A stretch of DNA of 64,000 nucleotides, from the NCBI GenBank assembly GCA_949126835.1, contig OX421494.1, positions 2,797,201 to 2,861,200 of the forward strand. The letters are read 5' to 3'. Position numbers and translations under genes: made by a program. Shown one piece after another: positions 1 through 10,932 of the stretch (positions within the stretch are counted from its first letter, which is position 1; every line of letters starts with the position of its first letter). This DNA is from Anisus vortex. Its lineage: Eukaryota > Mollusca > Gastropoda > Planorbidae. The notes below the pieces were generated by a model that did no database searches, was not told the DNA's origin, and was given only the letters and a program-made list of their open reading frames with translations.

Positions 1-2750
1 TGGTGCAGTGTATGTTGGTTTACTTGGCTCATAGCTGGTTGGTGCAGTGTATGTTGGTTTACTTGGCTCATAACTAGAATGTGCTGTGTAAGTTGGTTTA
101 CTTGGCTCATAGCTGGTCTGTGCAGTGTATGTTGGTTTACTTGGCTCATAGCTGGTCTGTGCAGTGTATGTTGGTTTACTTGGCTCATAACTAGAATGTG
201 CTGTGTAAGTTGGTTTGGTTATTTCATAATTACTAGGTGCTACGTATGGAGCCTTGCTAGGTTGATAGTTTACTGGGAGTGCATAGAGAGGCTTACTTGT
301 ATAGGATGGTGTAGGCGGCTCATAGCTTGATGGTGCTTTATATGATGGACTAGTTGTATCATAGCTAGTTGAATCTTTACTTGGCTCATAGCTAGATGGT
401 GCTGTGTAAGTTGGTTTACTTGGCTCATAGCTAGATGGTGCTGTGTAAGTTGGTTTACTTGGCTCATAGCTAGATGGTGCTGTGTAAGTTGGTTTACTTG
501 GCTCATAGCTAGATGGTGCAGTGTAAGTTGGTTTACTTGGCTCATAACTGGTTGGTGCAGTGTATGTTGGTTTACTTGGCTCATAGCTAGATGGTGCAGT
601 GTATGTTGGTTTACTTGGCTCATAACTAGAATGTGCTGTGTAAGTTGGTTTCGTTATTTCAAAATTACTAGGTGCTACGTATGGAGCCTTGCTAGGTTGA
701 TAGTTTACTGGGAGTGCATAGAGAGGCTTACTTGTATAGGATGGTGTAGGCGGCTCATAGCTTGATGGTGCTTTATATGATGGACTACTTGTATCATAGC
801 TAGTTGAATCTTTACTTGGCTCATAACTAGGTTCAATATAATTTTGCTTGCTTGGTTCATAACTAGATGGTGCAGTGTAAGTGGCTTTGCTTGGTTCATA
901 GCTAGTCGGTGAAGTATATGTTGGCTTGCTTGGTTCAGAGCTAGGTGCAGTATAAGTTGGCTTGCCTGGCTCATAGCTAGGTGCAATATAAGTTGGCTTG
1001 CTTGGCTCATAGCTAGGTGCAGTATAAGTTGGCTTGCTTGGTTCATAATTAGTTGGTGCAGTATAAGTTGGCTTGCTTGGCTCATAGCTAGTTTCAGTAT
1101 AAGTTGGCTTGCTTGGTTCATAACTAGATGGTGCAGTATAAGTGGCTTTGCTTGGTTCATAGCTAGTCGGTGAAGTATAAGTTGGCTTGCTTGGTTCATA
1201 ATTAGTTGGTGCAGTATAAGTTGGCTTGCTTGGCTCATAGCTAGGTGCAGTATAAGTTGGCTTGCTTGGTTCATAACTAGTTGGTGCAGTATAAGTTGGC
1301 TTGCTTGGCTCATAGCTAGGTTCAGTATAAGTTGGCTTGCTTGGCTCAAAGCTAGGTGCATTATAAGTTGGCTTGCTTGACTCATAGCTAGGTGCAGTAT
1401 AAGTTGGCTTGCTTGGTTCATAACTAGTTGGTGCAGTATAAGTTGGCTTGCTTGGCTCATAGCTAGGTGCAGTATAAGTTGGCTTGCTTGGTTCATAACT
1501 AGTTGGTGCAGTATAAGTTGGCTTGCTTGGCTCATATCTAGGTGCAGTATATGTTGGCTTGCTTGGTTCATAGCTAGGTGCAGTATATGTTGGCTTGCTT
1601 TGTTCATAATTAGTTGGTGCAGTATAAGTTTGCTTGCTTGGCTCATAGCTAGGGGCAGTATAAGTTGGCTTGCTTGGCTCATAGCTAGGTGCAGTATACG
1701 TAGCTTTGCTTGGTTCATAGCTAGGTACAGTATATGTTGGCTTGCTTGGCTCATAGCTAGGTGCAGTATAAGTTGGCTTGCCGGGCTCATAGCTAGGTGC
1801 AGTATAAGTTGGCTTGCTTGGCTCATAGCTAGGTGCAGTATAGGTCGCTTTGCTTGGTTCATAACTAGTTGTTGCAGTATAATTTGGCTTGCTTGGTTCG
1901 TAACTACTTGGTGCAGTATAAGTAGCTTTGCTTGGTTCATAACTAGTTGGTGCTATGTAGGCAGCTTTACTCGGTTGATAACTAGTTGGTGCTATGTAGG
2001 CAGCTTTACTCGGTTGATAACTGCTTGGTGTTGGATAACCGTTATTTGCTGGCTTCTTTGTATTAAGTGGATATACAGTATTGGAATAAGAAGATGTTTT
2101 ATACGCCTGTAGAGTGAAATATCACATTTTGGTTAATATTGTTTTCATTTTATTTTACAATAGTTTTGTTTATAGTAGTTTTCAAATATCGCAAGATCTA
2201 ACGACATGTTCGAATCATTGCAAACACTTGGTAATTGTTCTCCCTCTCTCTCTATATATATATATATGTCAAAAGTTTAGTTTTTTTAGTTGCAATTTTT
2301 ATTTAATTAAACTTGCTTAATTCCATTTTTTTTTTATAGATTTTCAGTAATTTATAAATAAGTGTTTTCTTGTACTTTTTATATCTATAGCCTACTAAAG
2401 AATTTTTTCCAAGTATTTTCACACAATGTTTAATAAACTTTATAGTGAACAAGGTTTGATTTTGGTGGTAACAGGAACATTAATTCTAACAATGTCTAAT
2501 ACTATCTGCACCACCGTAGCTGATTTTTATAAGTCCATCCCAGCGGACACTCCATGTTGTATCGACGGAGAAAAAAACGTGGAAATCACGAGAAAAAGCC
2601 GTGAAAACGACATTTCCCCCCCGTCGATTTGACGTGGTGTGCCCGCTGGGATTATATTAATACTTAGTAAATGTATAGTTGACTTACATATTGGTTAAAG
2701 CCGAGATCAAATAGAGCAGCCAGCAGTATTAAGGTTCTTACAGCAGCCAT
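1..2750 (-). CDS. Secreted Tyr/Pro/Lys-rich tandem-repeat protein (partial, 2 exons)
   Basis: Exon 1 (2688-2750) encodes 21 residues beginning MAAVRTLILLAALFDLGF, a signal peptide, and ends at donor GTAAGT (2687-2682). Exon 2 starts at 2106 after the acceptor CTACAG; both junctions are phase 0. From 2106 to the window edge the frame stays open for 702 codons with no stop or frame-changing indel. It has no internal ATG, so ATG-based ORF calling finds only a wrong frame. After a leader beginning AYKTSSYSNTVYPLN the protein is about 55 units of 12-13 residues, consensus YEPSKPTYTAPS(S). Variants include YQPSKAAYIAPTS, and a divergent block with SYKAPSSYEPPTPSY occurs twice, 435 bp apart. Composition and short period resemble mussel-foot-type adhesives and mucin-like matrix proteins; homology is not shown. 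No C-terminus is visible. Gene structure is well supported; function is inferred. Confidence 0.85.
2539..2650. mobile_element. Foldback/MITE copy 1 inside intron 1
   Basis: This 112-bp inverted repeat begins CCCAGCGGACAC and ends GTGTGCCCGCTGGG, with arms that are imperfectly complementary. It lies in the intron of the Tyr/Pro gene. The same family recurs at 3727-3834 as a much cleaner palindrome, so this looks like the older copy. Flanks are too short to assign a target-site duplication. Confidence 0.7.
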
Positions 2751-2837
2751 GGTTGTTGTTCTTGTTGTTGCTGATGTTGCGGGTGTTGTTACATCGAAAG
2801 CTGAACACCTGTACACTTAAGTCTGAAACCTGTAAAG

Positions 2838-2846
2838 TTTATATAC
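2838..2846 (-). promoter_or_regulatory. TATA box of the Tyr/Pro repeat gene
   Basis: The minus strand reads GTATATAAA about 90 nt upstream of the ATG at 2750. This implies transcription starts near 2810 and a 5' UTR of roughly 60 nt containing a CAACAA-rich stretch. The other two secreted-protein genes in the window have the same arrangement. Confidence 0.6.
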
Positions 2847-3726
2847 CTGTACGACCAGACAATGAAATCAGTGGGGGGACAAGGAAATCATAAAGTATTT
2901 AACACGATCACATTGTGACAGAAGCCAGGGGCGGGGGAGATAATCGACTGTTAAATCCCTTAATCGCAGATGATCTGTTTGATACGTTACGGATTCTCAC
3001 GGAGTTGGGTAAGTCTGTGCGTCTGTCTACCAATGTCTGTACGCACTAGTGGGCATTTCAGGGCCGAGTTCCGGCAGGGTGCAGCTATTTGCGTCTTATG
3101 CCTGGCCTGGGAGGGACGTAAGTCAAAGATAGTAATTTACGTCACCAAACTATTCAAATTATATCATTAAGGCAGACAGAGAGACAGACAGTGTGAGAGT
3201 TAAAGAGCGGCGAAAGAGTGATAATACATTATCATTTTTTTCCAATCTTCTTCAACGGGATCATCTGGTCCAAATAATATGTTTGTTTCAGGCACCTCCA
3301 TTTAATAGTCTGGCAACAGTAAGATCGTTAACAAGGGAGTCCTTACCACGTAAGATGTTCGGTATGAGTCAGTCCTGATATAATAATGTAGAACTGTTCA
3401 AATTCTATTCATTAGTGGACTGTGAGTGGAGCGCTGAACTTAGTGAATACCCAAAGATAATATTTTGAATTTTTCATGAGTCATTGTATATATGAGCTAC
3501 AATTTGTAGGAATGTCATAATATTTTCCTAGTAACATGTCATACTGTTTTTACAATGACATGTCATAAATGTCATATAAAATGAGAGAGGGGTTGGTAAA
3601 GAGAAAGAGAGTTGGATAGATTAAGAGAGATAGAGAGATAAAAAAAGCTAACGCGTGTATTGATTGAGCGTGTGTGTAGGGGGTGGGGGTAGAAAAGAGA
3701 GAGAGAAGGTTAATAAAAGGAGCGTC
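2847..3726. other. Upstream gene-free stretch
   Basis: This holds the region upstream of the Tyr/Pro gene promoter, GAGA-type purine runs (about 3586-3715), and no ORF that I recognise. I see no conserved motif beyond the TATA box at its left edge. Confidence 0.4.
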
Positions 3727-3834
3727 CCCAGCGGGCACACCACGTCGTATCGACGAGGAATCAACGTGGAAACCACGAGAATTCGTGGTTTCCACGTTGT
3801 TTCCTCGTCGATACGACGTGGTGTGCCTGCTGGG
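3727..3834. mobile_element. Foldback/MITE copy 2, near-perfect palindrome
   Basis: This 108-bp element has two 54-nt arms that match at about 51 positions, starting CCCAGCGGGCACACCACGTC and meeting at a central GAATTC near 3780. The only mismatches seen are near the outer end, mid-arm and at the centre. It is the same family as 2539-2650. The high arm identity suggests recent insertion or arm homogenisation. It has no coding capacity. Confidence 0.8.
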
Positions 3835-4258
3835 TCATTACCAATTAACTGCATCTACTTGTACATTATCTAGGTCCGTGATGAAACAAAGATTATAAAG
3901 GCATGATTGACATGACACGGGTAATGCACTCAATTGTAAGACAGGCCAGTAATATTTTAGTATCTAGCTTTATTTCTTCTGACGTCATTCGATAGAGTTA
4001 ATGGTTGATCAATGAACTGGGCTATTTTAAACAAAAGTGTGATGTGGCCGAGGTGACTGAGCGATTCTGGTAAAAGTTGCAATATTGCCAGACAAAAAGT
4101 AACGCCAATGGGGCGCCAGATGTTTTTCAATCGGAAAGCTCGAAATGCGATTGGCATAACTAATCAAATACATATAATATCTGCACTCTTTCTTTTTGTG
4201 CTAAATAGCTCTTGTTATATATTAAACTAATTACAGCATCTAGTTATAACGTATAGTG

Positions 4259-4466
4259 AGGCACGGTGGTCCAGCGGCAGCGCGGTCGGCTGGCGTACCG
4301 AAGGTCCTGGGTTCGAATCCTGGTGCAGGCTAGTATTTCTTCCCGGATATGGAGGGTACCTGACTTTAGTTGGGGTAAATTAAAGGCGGCTGGGCATTGT
4401 ACTGGCCACACAAACGCTGCAAAACCGGAGCTATGGATCAAGGATTAATTTGGTCCAACGGGATAC
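4259..4466 (+). mobile_element. tRNA-derived SINE, copy 1
   Basis: The tRNA-like head has an A box (TGGTCCAGCGG) and a B box (GGTTCGAATCC), followed by a body containing GGCGGCTGGGCATTGTACTGGCCACAC. The same head and body recur at about 9549, 21026, 34704 and 39806, and reversed at 57966-58237. Confidence 0.8.
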
Positions 4467-4545
4467 TATTAATTTAAACGGATTACTAGTATAGTTTTAA
4501 TAGTTGTACTTCAATAATCATGTTAAAAATGCTAGTCCTGTATTG

Positions 4546-4760
4546 ATCAACTTCTGCGACAGGCACACCGAAGGTCTCGACCTCTAATTCCGGTGAAGGC
4601 TAAATTATTTTCCCCCGTGTTTGGAGGCTGTTCGTGAGTCTACCAAGCTCTGTTCAGTACTTTATTAGTTGGGGAAAATACATGAGGCGGATGGCCACAC
4701 AATCCATTAGTATGCTGTTGCCACCGAAACTTGTGAACGCTGCTGTTAGTGCAATGTAGT
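4546..4760 (+). mobile_element. tRNA-derived SINE, diverged copy
   Basis: A decayed member of the same SINE family directly follows copy 1. The ACCGAAGGTC head, CCAAGCTCTG, the ATGAGGCGGATGGCCACAC body and the AAACTTGTGAACGCTGCT end are recognisable. The B box is degraded. Confidence 0.6.
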
Positions 4761-4902
4761 TATAGTAATGCCTTTTCCTATACAGAGAACAGAGAGTAGT
4801 TGTTATTTATATAGCCAAAGAATCAACTTTTAATATGTTCGATGGGGCTAAGTTAACTTGTATATGTTTTTTAACTGCTATTTGTTATGTTATAGTCTAG
4901 AG

Positions 4903-5087
4903 CAGGAGTCGGCAACCTATTGATTACAGTGTGCCAAAGTAGGATTTCTAATTCATTGAGCGTGCCAACAACCTAAAAGTCATCCCGTTGTAGCACTAAA
5001 TCTCTTTTAAGGCCCGTTTTCGCGTGCCATTGAAAATCCCTCGGCTTGCCAAGTCCTGTCACGCGTGCCGTAGGTTGCCGATCCATG
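4903..5087. mobile_element. hAT-type MITE (CAGGAGTCGGCAACC family)
   Basis: The left terminus CAGGAGTCGGCAACC faces the right terminus GGTTGCCGATCCATG. The flanking octamers GTCTAGAG (4895-4902) and GTCTAGCA (5088-5095) match at 6 of 8 positions, as expected for a decayed 8-bp duplication. Relatives lie at 13158, 26620, 37518 and 63703. Confidence 0.75.
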
Positions 5088-5160
5088 GTCTAGCAAGAAT
5101 AAAATCAGTAGATCTTCATTTAAACCATTATGACATCTCCAGGTAAATAAGAGACTTTAG

Positions 5161-6020
5161 CAAGACTCGCTGAACATTAAAGTTATGACGCAGTGGGACA
5201 CGACAAGACTCGCTGAACATTAAAGTTATGACGCAGTGGGACACGACAAGACTCGCTGAACATTAAAGTTATGACGCAGTGGGACACGACAAGACTCGCT
5301 GAACATTAAAGTTATGACGCAGTGGGACACGACAAGACTCGCTGAACATTAAAGTTATGACGCAGTGGGACACGACAAGACTCGCTGAACATTAAAGTTA
5401 TGACGCAGTGGGACACGACAAGACTCGCTGAACATTAAAGTTATGACGCAGTGGGACACGACAAGACTCGCTGAACATTAAAGTTATGACGCAGTGGGAC
5501 ACGACAAGACTCGCTGAACATTAAAGTTATGACGCAGTGGGACACGACAAGACTCGCTGAACATTAAAGTTATGACGCAGTGGGACACGACAAGACTCGC
5601 TGAACATTAAAGTTATGACGCAGTGGGACACGACAAGACTCGCTGAACATTAAAGTTATGACGCAGTGGGACACGACAAGACTCGCTGAACATTAAAGTT
5701 ATGACGCAGTGGGACACGACAAGACTCGCTGAACATTAAAGTTATGACGCAGTGGGACACGACAAGACTCGCTGAACATTAAAGTTATGACGCAGTGGGA
5801 CACGACAAGACTCGCTGAACATTAAAGTTATGACGCAGTGGGACACGACAAGACTCGCTGAACATTAAAGTTATGACGCAGTGGGACACGACAAGACTCG
5901 CTGAACATTAAAGTTATGACGCAGTGGGACACGACAAGACTCGCTGAACATTAAAGTTATGACGCAGTGGGACACGACAAGACTCGCTGAACATTAAAGT
6001 TATGACGCAGTGGGACACGA
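5161..6020. repeat. 43-bp tandem array, 20 identical copies
   Basis: The unit CAAGACTCGCTGAACATTAA... repeats with a constant 43-bp period for exactly 860 bp. I find no substitution between copies. The period is not a multiple of 3 and no gene is involved. There are no spacers, so it is not a CRISPR array. Confidence 0.97.
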
Positions 6021-6174
6021 GTGTATGCGTTCCGGTCTAAATACAAATCTTACTTGGGACTCAAAACTGTATGCTAGGGAAAAAAAAAAAAAAATTATTT
6101 GTTGACGGTCAGAATTGAGTAATGTGTTTGGACATGGAACTATTAATTGACATTTTTTTCCCCACTGCATACAT

Positions 6175-6400
6175 TATCTTATCTTCTTGTTATCTTATAT
6201 ATTACAGACGCCTCTTCTATAAAGAAGATTATAGCGTCCTACGTTGATCCATAGTCTGAGTCTTGCTCTTTATTAATGTTTTAAATTATGTTTAGTTACT
6301 GGTTTTCCTGGTTTGTTCAGGCAACCCATTTCATGCCCGAACGCCGGGAAAAAAAGAGAATTTATATGGATTTGTTCTCGCATAAAGGAACAAGGACTGA
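6175..6400 (-). mobile_element. LINE 3' fragment (CR1/L2-like)
   Basis: Read on the minus strand, this holds the decayed C-terminus of a reverse-transcriptase ORF of the type ...WNGLPEQTWK..NLTLFKTLIRMQD. It is followed by a short 3' UTR and an AAGATAAGATA-like tail, seen on the plus strand as TTATCTTATCTTC. Copies recur at 13555, 27005, 28368, 32928, 37915 and 39112. Confidence 0.65.
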
Positions 6401-6831
6401 ACTTGTTCAGTTTTACTGTGTAGTAATATTGATAATTATAAAATCCTTGCCGCTGCACAAAACCAGACAACTCATCTAGCTTTTGATAATAAATAATTAT
6501 CCCAGTTGTTTCCCTTTGACCACAAAACTGTCGAAAAATTTCACTTCAAGGACGGTGATAAACAAAGTAAAAAGATAGATTTATGCTATTTAACTTTTTT
6601 TTTGGCATTAACAGTTTTTTTTTAAGCATATCTAAATCAAGCAGAGATAATTACAGTTATCTTTATGTAGGGACGATTGGCTCTATAGAGGTTGGTCATT
6701 TATTTGTGTTTAAAAGTTCTTCTTAATTACAATTTAATAACAAAATGAATAGATAATTAGAGTTCTGGTGGAATCGGGTTTATCGTGAACTAGATTCGTA
6801 ATGTCAAGGCCAAGCAGGTGTTTATTTTATC

Positions 6832-7046
6832 TTGTATATTATTGGTTGATCCAGCGGTTAGTTCATCGGACTGTCAACCGACACGTAGCTGGTTCCATCC
6901 CTGGCTCCGACCGATCCCTGCCGCCCTGCAGGAGTTTTGGGCCTAGTGGACGTAATACTCTTCTATCAAGAAGGAACGTTTGTAAGACTTATAAGATATG
7001 TACCGACGCTACTTCTATAACATAGAGAGAGAGAGAGAGAGAGACA
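6832..7046 (+). mobile_element. Second tRNA-like SINE with GA-repeat tail
   Basis: The tRNA-like head TTGATCCAGCGGTTAGTTC (A-box-like) is followed by GGTTCCATCCC (B box) at about the right spacing. The body is unrelated to the main SINE family and it ends in (GA)n. I see only this copy. Confidence 0.45.
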
Positions 7047-7049
7047 GAA

Positions 7050-9540
7050 TCTATTACATCTTTGACTACAGTGTTGAGATTTTTAAATATATATTTTTTA
7101 TAAGGTAGCAAAAGTGTTTTAATATTTAAAAATCTAGGAAGCTGTTATAGTTATAACTGTTAGAACTAGTTCTTTCTTTTATGATTCTGTTGTTGCGTTC
7201 TTGGTTTTTCTTTCTTAATGCTTTTAGCAGCATGCTTTTTAGCCATTATTAAAGTTATTTCATTCATTCAATGCAGAAGTCTTAATTCTTAATGGAAACA
7301 CAATAATCAATTGAAGAAGAAGATTACTTACAATTAATTTTATTTAAAACATGTTAGGCTACATACATTATTGATGAGAACTTTCTTCTTAAGATCATTT
7401 CAAAATATCTTAGTTAAAAAAAAAGAAAAGAAAATGCCTTCTAGCCCAAGATCAAGCCATTATCGTCTGCTGTTAAAACAGGGCCAAATCACTCTCTTAA
7501 TATTTTTGTATTAAACAAGCAATTGACATATATATTTATGTTAAGCATGATTCGCAATTAAAGAAAAAAATTAATATATTGAAATGTACACCAACGCCAT
7601 CATACAATTAATTATCTTTACTTTTTAAATAATTAGTTTAGTTGTTAGTCAATAAAATTAACACATACAACAACTAATAGATGAGTCCCGATTTAGCTTC
7701 ATGCTCTAAATTTTAAAACACCGCTCATGGTTAAAACTAAACAAAGCAACAGTCTACTAGTCAACTTACTTTATCTGATGGTCATGTATAAAAAGAATTT
7801 CTATTAAGGAACATAAAGCAAGCTGTAGATAACGATGAATAAAAAAAACAAAACAAGACAGAATCACGCAAAGAATAAATATTTTAAGTTCTTTGAACAT
7901 GTTAGTAGGGAACGAGCGATCACCTGACCCCCTCTTGGCTCCGCCATTACAAAATACTATAGATATATATGATATATATTGGCATTGAATTATTTAAATG
8001 TAGGTTTTATCGTTTAATGAATTAAATTACCACCTTATTACGACCCCAGTATAATTTGTTTACTTTTAATTAAAACGACAGATAATAAAGCAGTAACAGC
8101 AAAGTTCCACAGATTTCTGGTTATTAACTCCGAATATTCGAAGTGAAGCAAACACGGGAGTCAAGGTCATTCATTTTCTTATTATCGTAAACATTCGAAG
8201 GTTCTCGGACTTCAACCCGCGACTAGGTCAGTGGGGACAAAAAGATAATACAAAAATTACACACATCTTATCTTATCTCCATAACATCTTATCTTATCTA
8301 CTTAACACCCTTTATTTACTTTGTTTTAGACTTATTTCAAATAAAACAGAGATCTAATCTATATGGTAAACAATTATATTTTTTTCATTTCCATCGTCAC
8401 TACAATTTGTAGTGAGGAAAACCATGTGCTTTTGAGACGAGATAATACGATCTAAACTGTATTGAAATAGTTTCGTCGAGAATTAGTTTTACTATAATTT
8501 TATGTAAATTTGCCTTATAAGATCTTTAAAGCAATCCCAAGACCTCTGCGTGAAACGGGATTTCTTGTCCAGCACACAAAAATCATCTTTAACATTAGGA
8601 GATCTGACACATTTCTCAATAAAAGTTTAAACATATATTTATTAACTATTTATTTATATTTTTCAATTTTTGTGGTTTCGCCGAAGAGACACATATTTAT
8701 ATATTATAGGTTTAGGGTTTCCCTAAATTAAAACTAAAATTTAAGGAAATAAGACTATACAAACTTTTTTTTACAATGGATTTCTGCGTTCCATCTGAGG
8801 CTGTTTTAATAACTAAGTTTCTTTTGCGTCTTTCGAAATATTCGCAAGTACCAGATTTCAAATTCTTTAATTTGGATGTTGCGATTTATTTAATTAGAGT
8901 TAATAAACTCCCTTATTTTTGTGACCTTGAGTGACCCTTGTCCGTTTGGCACGAGCGAGCACGAGGTGGGGAGGGGGGGGGGGAGTTTCCGGACAATGTG
9001 GTGTGTAGATAGATAGATAGAGAAAAATGTAGAGTGTATTGAGAGACTGGTTAGGCTGTGTTTTAATACTGCTTGCCTTCTTCTTAAAATTGTATTGTTA
9101 TTATTGACTTGTGTTGAGCTTCAATGTGTTTTATTGAATTCAAAGCTGTTAGTAATTATTCCTGATGTTTCTAAATTGTTTGGATGAAAGTTTGCGCTAG
9201 AGATAAGGATTCTTCAAGGGTATCAAGAAGTAATTCTGATAAACTGCCCACCCTAGACAGCGAGGCGTAACAATATTTATCAAAAGCTGCAATGAAATTT
9301 TGATTATTTAATATCTAGTAAGCATTTTCTACGTCATAGCAATTCTTATTTCTTACCACGATCTCAAAAATTTCACAGACAATTTTTTTTCTAGGTTTAA
9401 CTAAAGCTCCCTTGTGATGGGCAGTATTCAGATGTTTTGTATTTTACATTACTCGATCGAACCTCTAGAATATTGTCCATTGTAATCACAAGCTCTAACC
9501 TATATAAAATATTGAAATACATACGGTAGATCAATTAGAA
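7050..9540. other. AT-rich stretch without recognised genes
   Basis: It contains poly(A) and poly(T) runs, a G-rich tract at about 8965-8992 and a short GATA repeat near 9007. Small ORFs here (for example 8510-8731) have no recognisable domain, signal peptide or splice context. Confidence 0.5.
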
Positions 9541-9548
9541 CTGTCGTA

Positions 9549-9790
9549 ACACGGTGCCGGACGGCTGCGTACTGAAGGCTCTGGGTTCGAATCCTGGTTC
9601 AGGCTTGGATTTGTGCCTGGGAATGGAGGATCTCCCCTAAGTCTACCCCGCTTTGATGGGTACCTGATATTATTAACGTAAATGCTGCTGGGCAATGTGC
9701 TGGCCACACAATCCTTTAGTATGCCGTGGACACAGAAACTGATAAACGCTGCTTCACTGACCCTATGGATCGATTTGGTACTTTACTTAA
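9549..9790 (+). mobile_element. tRNA-derived SINE, copy 3
   Basis: The head CACGGTGCCGGACGGCTGCG and an intact B box GGTTCGAATCC are followed by the family body: GAGTCTACCC is altered, CTGGGCAATGTGCTGGCCACAC and AGTATGCCGTGG are present. It ends near GATTTGGTACTTTACTT. Confidence 0.8.
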
Positions 9791-9905
9791 TTAGTAGAAG
9801 TGTCATAAAAGGTTGTTTTTACTAAACGTCTTCTTAATGGACTTTATGGATCACACAGTGACGTAGTGTGTCATAGCGGTCTATTCATTCATTAGTTACT
9901 TTAAC

Positions 9906-10932
9906 CATGGACTATAATATACATGGACCGCTTGCTTTAGTTTTTTATAGCTATTATCTTCTTTTTTTTTGCAATTCCCGATTCTAAATGAAGTAATTCT
10001 TATACAAGTTCCGTTTTATAAAATCGCATTTTTTTCCGACTTTAAATGAATACTTGTAGGCCTATTAATCCTATTATCATTGACTATAATAAGATGGACC
10101 GCCTGCTCTATTTTTAGAGCTTATGTTCTTTTCGGTGCGTACACAACACTGATCTATAAATGTTTCCGCTCTGTACAACTTTCGATTTTAATTTTTCATT
10201 GAGAAAAAAATCATAGCGATAGGGCGTTTGCAATCCCGTGACAAAAAGCACGTGATTTGTGTTTACTTTGAGTAATGGTGTACAATTAAATATGGCGGCT
10301 GTATTAATAAAGTTCCATATAGGCTCGAGCTTTTTTTTAAATGATTGTTGTGTTTTAAGTCTTATGAAGATTTAAGCTGTATTATGTATGTTAAATAAAA
10401 TAGGCTATTTTATTATTATCATAGACATAGATCATAGACGATGTGAGCCTAATAGTGACTTGACTAGATAGCCTATTCACCAACAATATCGCTTGACATC
10501 GTAGCCTAGCCTACGAAACATTAAAAGTGTAGGCCTATAAAGTGAAATTGAAAGTGTAAATAGGTCTAGCCGGCCCTAGCCTAATCACATTAATCAATTA
10601 ATCTACAGTACTACTATTTACCTCCTTATTTTTGAGTAGGATAGCCAATATTCAGATGTGAATTTTGCATGATAAAGAAGTAATTTACTTTCACCACGTT
10701 ATGTTTGTACCTCAAGTGGGTTCTATATTTACACAAATACGTCACTAAATGTACACAAAAAAACTTAAGCTCCGCCTACTAAGAACGCTCTATTAAATAA
10801 AACGAAACTTGTATTTCAATTTCCTGTATAGCAATTACGTTATTTAGAATCGGGAATTCCGAACATCAGTGTTTCAAGTCATCATATAACAATAATACTA
10901 AAGCAAGCGGTCCATGTATATTATAGTCTATG
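9906..10932. mobile_element. 1-kb TIR element with 7-bp target duplication, copy 1
   Basis: The ends are inverted copies: CATGGACTATAATATACATG on the left and the complement of CATAGACTATAATATACATG on the right, continuing into GACCGCTTGCTTTAG. The element is flanked by CTTTAAC at 9899-9905 and 10933-10939, a perfect 7-bp duplication. Subterminal blocks such as GGAATTCCCGATTCTAAAT occur inverted inside. No transposase ORF is visible. A shorter relative lies at 53165-53849. Superfamily is unassigned; P or Dada type would suit a 7-bp duplication. Confidence 0.85.

Noticed and set aside
705..1940. 411-codon minus-strand ORF (MNQAKLLIL...)
   Set aside because: It is a shifted reading of the Tyr/Pro repeat exon; the spliced frame from 2106 fits the signal exon in phase and stays open far longer.
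4266..4448. ORFs across SINEs (for example LAYRRSWVRILVQASISS)
   Set aside because: They are translations of the tRNA-like head and body of a SINE.
5161..6020. CRISPR-like array
   Set aside because: The repeats are contiguous with no unique spacers, and the genome is eukaryotic.
9549..9620. Functional tRNA gene
   Set aside because: A and B boxes are present, but no proper acceptor stem or anticodon arm forms, and the same head recurs with a SINE body.
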